Assembly (NCBI GenBank): GCA_043811005.1
Contig: JBDRNO010000162.1
Coordinates: forward strand, 1 to 5,323
DNA length: 5,323 nt
Direction of reading: 5' to 3'
From: JBDRNO01 sp043811005
GTDB lineage: Bacteria; Bacteroidota; Bacteroidia; NORP154
Shown here piece by piece: positions 1-5,323 of the stretch; the first letter of the stretch is position 1, and each line of letters begins with the position of its first letter. The position numbers and the translations under genes were made by a program. Under the pieces are notes generated by a model that searched no databases, was not told the DNA's origin, and was given only the letters and a program-made list of their open reading frames with translations.

Positions 1-41
1 CTTATGGTAAATTCTCTTTACAACGGATCAATTCAAATATA

Positions 42-65
42 AGAACACTTTTTAAACGGTGTTCT
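42..65. repeat. 24-bp imperfect dyad, operator-like or weak hairpin
   Basis: AGAACAC-tt-TTTAAA-cg-GTGTTCT: 7-bp arms and a palindromic TTTAAA centre, all symmetric around 53.5, with two mismatched pairs. It lies about 200 bp downstream of the CsgG-like gene stop in a stretch (1-262) where I see no convincing gene. It could be a regulator site for a gene to the left of the window, or a hairpin at the end of the minus-strand transcript, although no strong T-run follows. Confidence 0.3.
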
Positions 66-262
66 AAGAATATATGTTTGATTAAACTGTAAGATAAAAT
101 CCAAATGATTTGTAAGTGATCATCTTATATTTTTGTAGTTAATTATCCGATATATATTAAAGGAAGATTAAGCCGCTATAAAAACCCGTATTTTGAGAAA
201 ATGCAGGAAAATTATTGTAGAGGAGATATTTCTTCGAATTTTTGATTTTCATTTATATATTG

Positions 263-1819
263 TCATTTTTCTGCTTTTACAATATCCCCTTGTTTATATC
301 CTTGTCCGGTAAGTATTTTCGCTGTACATGCTTTTCCTTGTCCAAAATCTTTTGTTACCTCAATATATCCAATTTTTTTGGTTTCAAATCCTAATGATAG
401 TCCTGTTTCCGGATCAATTACTTCAGTCCCTTTTGAATAGACGATAAACTTCATACCCGTTTTAACCCCTCCGGATGAGCCGGGTTTCATCATCAGAGTT
501 TGATCAGTATTTACCCTTATTACTGTACCCTCCCACGATACGTTGTCCATTGCCTGAGCAACCAAACCAACGCATTTTGATATTGCGCTGCGTTTCGCTT
601 TGTCGAGTATTGTAAGGTCAACAGTACTTGAACCGGAACCAAAACCGCCTACGCTGGTACCGCCTGCCTTTGCCTTTTCCTCACTAACCGCTCTTTCTGC
701 AAGGGTTATTTCTCCAGTTGAAGCATTTACCATACGTAAGTCCACCCCTACTCTTGCCGTTTGCACTGTAGATGAAGTTGACACATATCCGTAATTGCCC
801 CCTTTCTTTTCACTTTTTAATGCGAATTCAGTAATGCTGCCGGTAATTATCATCTGTACACCAAGCAGTTTGTTTATTTCCACAACACTTTGCGCGGTCA
901 CTCCCTGGCTGGCATCAAATTTCTGTTCATTCAATATAGCATTAATTCTTGAACGTTCCAATACTATAAACCTGCCTGTTTTTACTAATTCCGTAATTAA
1001 CATGTCAGTTAAATTGGCGCTGACCTCTTGTCCTGACGAGTAGCCGATGGAGCTATATCCATGCTCAATACTTTGAGAACCGGCTTTATTGGCAAACTCC
1101 AGTACAGCTATACGTTTTTTAAGAACCAGAGTATCTTTTGGAAGTGTTATCGTTTCCAGATTATACTCCTGCTTATATTCTTGTTCATATTCAGGTTTCG
1201 GTTTAGATTGTTCTTGAGAAGGAGTTGCCACTCCAATTATAAAAAGCGCACCTCCACCAAAAAATGCCACTAAACCTAATATTGTGCTAATCTCAGCAGC
1301 CCCTATTATTAGCCCGATTACTGCAACCACTCCACCAATCCAAAATAATGCCCAATTTACTTTAACATCTTTTTCAGTATTTGTGCTTTTCATATTTGAT
1401 TTGAGTGCAAAAGTTTCTTTTATTTCTTTTTTTATGGAATGCTTAATTGTTTCTATGGTATTTATGATCTTTTTGCCATTGGGTAATGTGTTATTATTTC
1501 TACCTGATACAATTTGACGGGATGCAACATCTTGCTTATTTGTTTTTTTAGACGCTGTTGCTAACTCTTCTGCATATTGTATTGTTTGGTCTTCCTTTTT
1601 CTGTTCTGTAACTGTAGCAATGGCTAATGCATTATCTATACTTTTCCTTTCTGTTAATGTCGTTTTTATGTTATTGTTTCCTTTATTTATATCTATGTAG
1701 TAGCCATCCATGTAATGTCTTTTTTCAATATGAGCCATTTTTAAGGGGCTACATGACCATAGGATTTGGCTTGCAATAAATGCAGCCAACAGCATGATTG
1801 TTTTGCTTTTTGTTTTCAT
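263..1819 (-). CDS. CsgG-family lipoprotein with FlgT-like C-terminal domain
   Basis: A 518-residue lipoprotein. A type II signal peptide covers residues 1-22, with the lipobox LWSC giving lipidated Cys23. The next residues (SPLK) lack the acidic run that sends Bacteroidota lipoproteins to the cell surface, so it probably faces the periplasm. Residues 26-46 (IEKRHYMDGYYI) match a motif common at the N-terminus of Bacteroidota lipoproteins. A low-complexity linker follows to about 154. Two adjacent hydrophobic segments lie at about 156-175 and 178-198, then a charged E/K/P/Y-rich stretch. Residues 235-425 look like a CsgG domain (RIAVLEF start, TDMLITELVKTGRFIVLER, LLGVQMIITGSITEF, then a Gly/Ser-rich hairpin at 386-398). 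Residues 428-518 resemble the FlgT C-terminal domain (G-V-I-x-V, GVKTGMKFIVYSKG, DPETGLSLG, final GDIV). CsgG proteins form outer-membrane export pores or act in envelope assembly, but no curli genes are nearby, so function is unassigned. The ATG at 1817-1819 is the only sensible start. Stop is TGA. Confidence 0.9.
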   Translation of the reverse strand: MKTKSKTIMLLAAFIASQILWSCSPLKMAHIEKRHYMDGYYIDINKGNNNIKTTLTERKSIDNALAIATVTEQKKEDQTIQYAEELATASKKTNKQDVASRQIVSGRNNNTLPNGKKIINTIETIKHSIKKEIKETFALKSNMKSTNTEKDVKVNWALFWIGGVVAVIGLIIGAAEISTILGLVAFFGGGALFIIGVATPSQEQSKPKPEYEQEYKQEYNLETITLPKDTLVLKKRIAVLEFANKAGSQSIEHGYSSIGYSSGQEVSANLTDMLITELVKTGRFIVLERSRINAILNEQKFDASQGVTAQSVVEINKLLGVQMIITGSITEFALKSEKKGGNYGYVSTSSTVQTARVGVDLRMVNASTGEITLAERAVSEEKAKAGGTSVGGFGSGSSTVDLTILDKAKRSAISKCVGLVAQAMDNVSWEGTVIRVNTDQTLMMKPGSSGGVKTGMKFIVYSKGTEVIDPETGLSLGFETKKIGYIEVTKDFGQGKACTAKILTGQGYKQGDIVKAEK

Positions 1820-1871
1820 TTTTTTGAGATTTAATTTATGATCAGTTTTTTGTTGATTATCTCGTTTTTGG

Positions 1872-1891
1872 TTATTACTTGTAAGTAATAA
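1872..1891. repeat. 20-bp inverted repeat upstream of the CsgG-like gene, possible operator
   Basis: TTATTACTT-GT-AAGTAATAA: two perfect 9-bp arms around a 2-bp centre, 53 bp upstream of the ATG of the CsgG-like gene and 57 bp after the yccF stop. The loop is too short and no T-run follows on the minus strand, so an intrinsic terminator is unlikely. A binding site for a dimeric regulator is the better reading. The 9-mer TGTAAGTAA within it (1880-1888) recurs at 1929-1937. Confidence 0.4.
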
Positions 1892-1947
1892 ATGCCTGAT
1901 GATTGTGTGCTTAGATTAATTTGTTTGCTGTAAGTAACTGAAATTTG

Positions 1948-2400
1948 TTAAAGATGCTTATCTATTTCCTGCTGAGCTTTTCTTTTTTCCAGTTCATCCA
2001 CAACGGCTGATGAAACGCATTTTTTATTCACAGGATTTAAGTAAGTCCCAAGAGACTTTGCAACTACAAGCGCTGCCGGTATCCCAATGATGCTGATAAA
2101 CAGACCTGCAACTTGTAATACACCGATTATGCATAAACACAATCCAAATGGAAAGTAAATGATCATGATTATTGTTGAGTATGCTTTCCAAGCCATGTTC
2201 TGTTTAATATTCAAATCGCTTTTGCTTACCATTGCGTTTCCAAATGGCCAGAACAGAAATTTGCCAAGTTCCATTAAGCCCAAGCCAATGGGGGCAGCAA
2301 TAACTGTAATAGTTAACAAGAGTCCCAAAAGGTAAACGTAAATTGCACTGACAAATCCTAAAAATGGGAAATGCCAAAGAATATTACCGAGAGTTTTCAT
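1948..2400 (-). CDS. yccF: YccF-family inner-membrane protein
   Basis: A 150-residue polytopic membrane protein of the YccF domain family (formerly DUF307), found in the inner membrane of many bacteria and of unknown molecular function. The family signature occurs twice: APIGLGLMELGKFLFWPFGN at 36-55 and IIGIPAALVVAKSL at 104-117, the paired 'I-G-I-P..K..PFG' pattern. Hydrophobic stretches at about 8-40 and 73-112 give two to four membrane segments. The last 25 residues are charged and probably cytoplasmic. I chose the ATG at 2398-2400 because MKTLGNILWHFPF matches the usual YccF N-terminus and is preceded by an A/T-rich leader. An in-frame TTG at 2434-2436 would add 12 residues that do not fit the family; an AGGAGG sits 15 bp before that TTG, so the longer form cannot be excluded. 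The gene lies 128 bp upstream of the CsgG-like gene on the same strand. Stop is TAA. Confidence 0.85.
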   Translation of the reverse strand: MKTLGNILWHFPFLGFVSAIYVYLLGLLLTITVIAAPIGLGLMELGKFLFWPFGNAMVSKSDLNIKQNMAWKAYSTIIMIIYFPFGLCLCIIGVLQVAGLFISIIGIPAALVVAKSLGTYLNPVNKKCVSSAVVDELEKRKAQQEIDKHL

Positions 2401-2478
2401 TTTATTTAATTTACTGGTTATGCCTACTCTTTTCAAAAGGATTTTCGGCTTCCTCCTATTTTAGAATTAGCTTTTTTG

Positions 2479-2574
2479 TTATTCAATTACAATTTGCCCC
2501 TTAATTAATTGACCCGGGCCTGGCATAAAAAAAGACATTAATGCAGGAATACCGTGTTTTTGAGTACCAGTCAT
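2479..2574 (-). pseudogene. 31-codon ORF, possible remnant of a TM2-like membrane protein
   Basis: This small ORF starts with ATG 18 bp after the TAG of the upstream gene, in an A/T-rich leader. Its residues 8-26 read GIPALMSFFMPGPGQLIKG, which resembles the first half of small TM2-like membrane proteins of Bacteroidota (K-x-P-x-LSFFIPGLGQLYxG). In place of the usual second hydrophobic helix it ends at QIVIE-TAA. Neither other frame continues the expected protein. It is probably a truncated remnant, though a tiny real peptide cannot be excluded. The family assignment is by motif only. Confidence 0.35.
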
Positions 2575-2592
2575 TTCTTTTTATTTCAAGAG

Positions 2593-3384
2593 CTATTGCT
2601 CTGTAATTTTCCCCTCTATTTTTCTTAAACTGCGCTGAATAGAAAAGAATACCAGAATGAATGCTATTAATACAACAACCAAAATACCGCCACCAATTCC
2701 GTAAAGTGATTTTAGCCGAAGTTTTTCTTTTGCAAGTTTTTTTATTTGATATTCCATTTCTGCTTTAGCTACTTCCTGATTATATATGGCTTCAATTTCA
2801 TTTATTGATTGCCGGTATTCATTATCAATTTCGTTTATTTTTTGATTGTGGTCTTCATTAATCTGGGCAATAGTTCTTTCTCTTTCGTAATTTTTACTGC
2901 GATATATCCTGTAGTAATGTATTATAACTTTGGGTTGTTGTTCCGGTTTTATATTAGGGAGCAATGGAAGAAACAAGTCCGTGCCCTCCTTTAGTTTTGC
3001 AAGATTTTGGTCGAAGAAATTGTAATAGCTGCTCATCAATTTATCTAAGATTGCTGCACGTTGTGTTGTGTCGAATTTAACGATGATACTTCCTGTATAA
3101 TCAATGAAAGAAATGCCATCCTTTGGATTTTTTCTTCCGAAATCAACGAGCTTTCGTAAATATTCTAAATTATTTTCATAAGAAAATTGACCAATGATAT
3201 TGCTTATGGTTCGGTGAATATTTACTGTTTGATCTACATTTTCTAAAACTCTGCTCATTAATATTTTTAATCCATAACTACGTTGTTTTTCTGTCAGTAA
3301 TTTTATTACGCTAATGAATCCGTCAAGCACTTGTTTTTTATCAGTATAGTTTTTAGCGTTAGCGTTTTTGTAGGATGATTCCAA
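2593..3384 (-). CDS. C-terminal half: helical, coiled-coil protein with a C-terminal membrane segment
   Basis: The open frame runs from immediately after the TAA at 3442-3444 to a TAG at 2593-2595. The only possible start near its beginning is a TTG at 3382-3384 with no ribosome-binding site, giving 263 residues; the first internal Met is at residue 43. Residues about 15-160 are predominantly helical (DKKQVLDGFISVIKLL; LEYLRKLVDFGRKNPKDG). Residues about 165-225 are a charged coiled coil with many E/K/N/Q and repeated 'INEI' (NQKINEIDNEYRQSINEIEA). Residues about 228-248 are a membrane helix (GIGGGILVVVLIAFILVFFS), followed by a basic tail (RSLRKIEGK). There is no signal peptide, so on its own this half would have no obvious route to put its coiled coil in the periplasm. 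This supports its being the back half of the interrupted gene and not an independent one. Family not recognised. Confidence 0.55.
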   Translation of the reverse strand: MESSYKNANAKNYTDKKQVLDGFISVIKLLTEKQRSYGLKILMSRVLENVDQTVNIHRTISNIIGQFSYENNLEYLRKLVDFGRKNPKDGISFIDYTGSIIVKFDTTQRAAILDKLMSSYYNFFDQNLAKLKEGTDLFLPLLPNIKPEQQPKVIIHYYRIYRSKNYERERTIAQINEDHNQKINEIDNEYRQSINEIEAIYNQEVAKAEMEYQIKKLAKEKLRLKSLYGIGGGILVVVLIAFILVFFSIQRSLRKIEGKITEQ

Positions 3385-3441
3385 CTTATCGTTAATACCC
3401 GGTTCAGTAACATTCCATTTTCTGTATCTTTCCGTTTTGTA

Positions 3442-3909
3442 TTAGTCCCAGTAGCGTTTCCCTTCCGGATAACTCCAGATCCCCTCGGATGCCCATGAAT
3501 ATTTTTGGGGAGGAATAAGCTCCCTTAATGTAGCTAAAGAAAGATTGTATTCGTCTTTACCTTTCGTATCTTCAACAAGTTTTGGTTGAACAATCTTTTT
3601 TTCAATTTGTTTCTTTCCGGTTATCTCCGGTGGTGGGGGTGGCGCTTCTTCTTTTGTTTCTTCTAGTTGTAGGTCGGCATAATCAACGGTTACCGGTTGA
3701 GGATATGGTTTTTTCTCCGGGTATGATGGTTTTACGGGGTATGGTCTTTTTGCCACTTCTTTTTCAGATGGAGGAATGATACACCAAATGAAAAGAGCAA
3801 TGCCGGCAATGATCGCTAACGAAGCTAATGTGATAAATATATGCCAGAAAATTAACGAGAGGTTGAAAACATATTTGTTTTCAACTTTTGTGAAGTAGTT
3901 TGTTTTCAT
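3442..3909 (-). CDS. N-terminal half: single-pass membrane protein with proline-rich linker
   Basis: As written this encodes 155 residues from an ATG at 3907-3909, 33 bp after the stop of the exported zinc-ribbon protein, which suggests co-transcription. Residues 1-18 are basic and polar, and residues about 19-45 form one membrane helix (LSLIFWHIFITLASLAIIAG and on), so the remainder should face the periplasm. Residues 46-72 are rich in P, Y and K (KRPYPVKPSYPEKKPYPQPV). An acidic stretch and a run of five prolines (90-94) follow, then a K-rich region and a short folded-looking end (LATLRELIPPQKYSW, then IWSYPEGKRYWD). The Pro-rich linker after a single helix is reminiscent of TonB-type periplasm-spanning proteins, but there is no TonB C-terminal domain. 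The ORF stops at TAA in the middle of what looks like a continuing domain. It is probably the front half of the gene spanning 2593-3909. No known family recognised. Confidence 0.65.
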   Translation of the reverse strand: MKTNYFTKVENKYVFNLSLIFWHIFITLASLAIIAGIALFIWCIIPPSEKEVAKRPYPVKPSYPEKKPYPQPVTVDYADLQLEETKEEAPPPPPEITGKKQIEKKIVQPKLVEDTKGKDEYNLSLATLRELIPPQKYSWASEGIWSYPEGKRYWD

Positions 3910-3942
3910 AGGATTAATAATTAATCTTTGTTAAAAATTGGA

Positions 3943-4932
3943 TTATTTGTATTCCACAGTCATCAATATCTCCGATGAGTTTCCTGTTCCATCGCAACTT
4001 GGACAACTTCCAGTTGTTTTTCCACTTCCATTACAACTTCCGCAAGTATTGAAAGAATTTCCTGAGCAATAACTGCAATTTATAGTTCCTCGCCCAAAAC
4101 AAGAGTAACAGTCTATTTTGCCATCCCCATTACATTTATTACATCTAAAATCACCTCTACCAGACCCATTACAATTCATACAAGTAGATGTCATTACTAA
4201 TATTCCCATATTGGTTGTTACTTTACCCTGTCCATTACATTTTGGACAAGTACTGGTTTTCCCTTCTCCCCTACATACACTACATCGCAGAGCGCCTTTT
4301 CCATAACAATTATTACAATTTACTTTCCCTTTAGAACAATATTGACAAGAAAGTTTTCCTTTCCCAGAACATGCAAAACAATTTCTTTTGCCATCCCCCT
4401 TGCATGTATGGCAAACTTGATATTTATATTGCTCTTCCTTTTCAATTACACCATTTTCGTTATACACAGGGTAAGTGCCGACAACAATTTTTCCACCGTA
4501 ATAATTATATGTTACTTTTATTTGACCATTATTATGGTAATGAATTCCCTTGCCTTCTTGTTTCCCATTGATAAAATTGCTTTCTGATTTTTTATTTTCA
4601 TTAGAGTAATATTCCGTAAACAATCCAACTTTTTTTCCATTGCTAAATTCTCCGATTTTCTTATTTGTGCTTTTGTAAATAAGTATTCCTGTAAAAGGTG
4701 AGTTGTTAAAATATGTAGTAAAGCCGCTATAATCTTTTATTTCATCAGGATAGTACACAGGTAGCAAATCTTGTTGAGCAAAGAGAGATAGGGGATACCA
4801 TAGAATAACAGTAAATAAATATTTAACAAGGTTTATTCTCTCCCACGTTTTCGAGATTGTACAGGTAGAGCGGAACAGATTAAGAGGTTTGAAGATTGTC
4901 CGAAATATTTTATTTATTCGTTTCACAATCAT
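3943..4932 (-). CDS. Exported MORN-like repeat protein with a DnaJ-type zinc-finger array
   Basis: A 329-residue protein. A hydrophobic segment at about 35-52 ends in SLFAQQ, a typical Bacteroidota signal peptidase I site, so the mature protein should begin near Gln53 outside the cytoplasm. Thirty-four basic residues precede it, unusually long; no in-frame ATG lies closer, so the true start is uncertain. Residues about 80-165 contain MORN_2/YwqK-like repeats (GEFSNGKKVGLFTEYYSN, NFINGKQEGKG, HYHNNGQIK). Residues 174-317 hold twelve CxxC motifs, mostly CxxCxGxGK spaced 10-13 residues apart (Cys 174, 185, 196, 206, 217, 229, 251, 264, 275, 286, 297, 310). The 22-residue gap between 229 and 251, with a hydrophobic hairpin, matches the two central modules of the DnaJ cysteine-rich domain. 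There is no J-domain. It probably binds several zinc ions and mediates protein contacts. It appears to be the first gene of the cluster. Function unknown. Confidence 0.85.
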   Translation of the reverse strand: MIVKRINKIFRTIFKPLNLFRSTCTISKTWERINLVKYLFTVILWYPLSLFAQQDLLPVYYPDEIKDYSGFTTYFNNSPFTGILIYKSTNKKIGEFSNGKKVGLFTEYYSNENKKSESNFINGKQEGKGIHYHNNGQIKVTYNYYGGKIVVGTYPVYNENGVIEKEEQYKYQVCHTCKGDGKRNCFACSGKGKLSCQYCSKGKVNCNNCYGKGALRCSVCRGEGKTSTCPKCNGQGKVTTNMGILVMTSTCMNCNGSGRGDFRCNKCNGDGKIDCYSCFGRGTINCSYCSGNSFNTCGSCNGSGKTTGSCPSCDGTGNSSEILMTVEYK

Positions 4933-5059
4933 GATAATTTCTGGTTATGTAATTATTAAAATACCAAATTATTGTATTTCAAGTTTTTTTGAACTTTGAT
5001 TTGAATTTCACTTTTTCGAGCACTGACGATCAAGCTCTATGTATGGTTTTACGGTTTTA

Positions 5060-5185
5060 TTATTCAATTACTATCTGCCTGTTAATCGTCCCTTCATCAA
5101 ACATGATTTGCAGGGTGTATGCACCTTTAGCATATCCTTTCATCTCAATATCCAGTAAATTATTGCCGGGTGTTAATGGCTTGTT
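5060..5185 (-). pseudogene. Remnant of a type IX secretion C-terminal sorting domain
   Basis: An open stretch of 41 codons without a start, bounded by TGA at 5186-5188 and TAA at 5060-5062. It reads NKPLTPGNNLLDIEM, then KGYAKGAYTLQIMFDEG, then TINRQIVIE. This matches the end of the Bacteroidota T9SS type A sorting domain (Por_Secre_tail): L-x-x-G-x-N-x-I-D-I, L-x-x-G-x-Y-x-L-x-I, then K/R-x-I-V-I-E at the C-terminus. Upstream of the TGA the same frame (5189-5236) gives ELISKITFKTI, which could be the preceding strand, but it is stopped again at about 5239 and overlaps the end of the neighbouring gene. The cargo part of the protein is gone, so this is a decayed tail, not a working gene. Confidence 0.55.
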
Positions 5186-5214
5186 TCAAATTGTTTTAAA
5201 AGTTATCTTTGAGA

Positions 5215-5323
5215 TCAATTCTTTATTCTCCAACCATCATCATATTTTATAAATGTCGCCCTTTTCTCAATTATTCTTTCTTCCATATCAAATGCAATAC
5301 GACCAAACGGGGTTATATTTGTT
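5215..5323 (-). CDS. C-terminal end of an unidentified protein, partial
   Basis: An open frame enters from the right edge (first full codon ends at 5322) and stops at TGA 5215-5217, giving the last 35 residues. They read TNITPFGRIAFDMEE, then RIIEKRATFIKYDDGWRIKN. The ending, a basic/hydrophobic beta strand followed by 'DDGWRIKN', resembles the last strands of NTF2/SnoaL-like or DUF4878-type domains, which often close with '..V.E.G.WKI'. That is a resemblance only; the fragment is too short to assign. The amino-acid composition and clean stop support real coding. Confidence 0.45.
   Translation of the reverse strand, partial: TNITPFGRIAFDMEERIIEKRATFIKYDDGWRIKN

Larger units (their letters stand above)
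2593..3909 (-). pseudogene. Interrupted gene for a two-membrane-segment coiled-coil envelope protein (both halves)
   Basis: This stretch reads as one frame of 438 codons broken by a single TAA at 3442-3444. The codons before it give PEGKRYWD. The codons after it give YKTERYRKWNVTEPGINDKL and run on without another stop to the TAG at 2593-2595. Read as one protein it has a short basic N-terminus, a membrane helix at about 20-45, a Pro-rich linker (46-95), a helical domain (about 120-340), a charged coiled coil (about 340-400), a second membrane helix (about 403-423) and a basic C-tail. Positive charges flank both helices on the outer ends, so both termini would be cytoplasmic and the bulk periplasmic. 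The second half has no ATG near its beginning. One base change (for example CAA to TAA) would explain the break. A sequencing error, a recent nonsense mutation or programmed readthrough are all possible. The family is not one I can name. Confidence 0.7.

Noticed and set aside
157..252. Minus-strand 31-codon ORF starting MKIKNSKKYLL, 10 bp after the CsgG-like gene
   Set aside because: It has an ATG and a basic start but no hydrophobic segment, no motif and no ribosome-binding site. This length is expected by chance.
2593..3909. Alternative genetic code with TAA read as an amino acid
   Set aside because: TAA ends the zinc-ribbon and yccF genes at sensible places, so TAA is a normal stop here.
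4118..4306. Plus-strand frames rich in P, L and H opposite the cysteine array
   Set aside because: They are the antisense of repeated TGY-GGN codons in the CxxCxGxG modules, so the pattern is a by-product of the real gene.
3943..4932. Cysteine-module array as a DNA-level tandem repeat or CRISPR
   Set aside because: The repeats are at protein level with variable spacing and divergent codons. There are no identical repeats with unique spacers.
4933..4990. Promoter of the Bacteroidota type (TTTG ... TAnnTTTG) before the zinc-ribbon gene
   Set aside because: The nearest match, ATAATTTG at about 4965-4972, is one base out of register and has no properly spaced upstream element.
4979..4999. Inverted repeat around TCAAGTT-TTTTT-GAACTTTGA upstream of the zinc-ribbon gene
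   Set aside because: The arms are short with a bulge, and on the minus strand no T-run follows. AT-rich DNA gives such repeats often.
5018..5037. Possible hairpin GAGCacTGAcgaTCAaGCTC after the T9SS remnant
   Set aside because: Only 4 + 3 pairs with an internal loop and no T-run on the minus strand, so I do not call a terminator.
4989..5252. Plus-strand open frame of 87 codons
   Set aside because: It lies opposite the T9SS-tail remnant and the end of the partial gene, which make sense on the minus strand. Its translation has no recognisable features.

Overview
The window looks like a piece of a Bacteroidota (Bacteroidetes) chromosome. The evidence is AT-rich DNA, start codons preceded by A/T-rich leaders instead of strong Shine-Dalgarno sites, a signal peptide ending in 'LFAQ|Q', a lipoprotein with the 'IEKRHYMDGYYI' type of N-terminus common in that phylum, and the tail of a type IX secretion (T9SS) sorting domain, a system restricted to that phylum. 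A genus cannot be assigned.

Everything convincingly coding is on the minus strand, so the order of transcription is right to left. At the right edge is the C-terminal end of a protein that starts outside the window (5215-5323). It is followed by a decayed T9SS-type C-terminal sorting domain (5060-5185). After a 127-bp gap come: an exported protein with MORN-like repeats and twelve CxxC zinc-binding motifs (3943-4932); 33 bp later, a gene for a two-membrane-segment coiled-coil envelope protein that an in-frame TAA cuts into two pieces (3442-3909 and 2593-3441); a 31-codon remnant resembling the start of a TM2-like membrane protein (2479-2574); a YccF-family inner-membrane protein (1948-2400); and a large CsgG/FlgT-like lipoprotein (263-1819). 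The last 262 bp (1-262) contain no convincing gene, only an operator-like dyad at 42-65.

The four main genes are co-directional and closely spaced, and all encode envelope proteins: one exported, one spanning the inner membrane with a large periplasmic part, one polytopic inner-membrane, and one lipoprotein. A shared envelope function is a reasonable inference but not demonstrated. No curli subunits, no csgE/csgF, no J-domain and no enzyme with a recognisable active site are present.

The two most notable observations are the interrupted two-membrane-segment gene, where the frame stays open on both sides of a single TAA and the downstream half has no ATG start, and the exported protein that carries a long DnaJ-like array of cysteine modules without any J-domain. 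The region also contains remnants of other genes (T9SS tail, TM2-like start), which suggests local decay or rearrangement.
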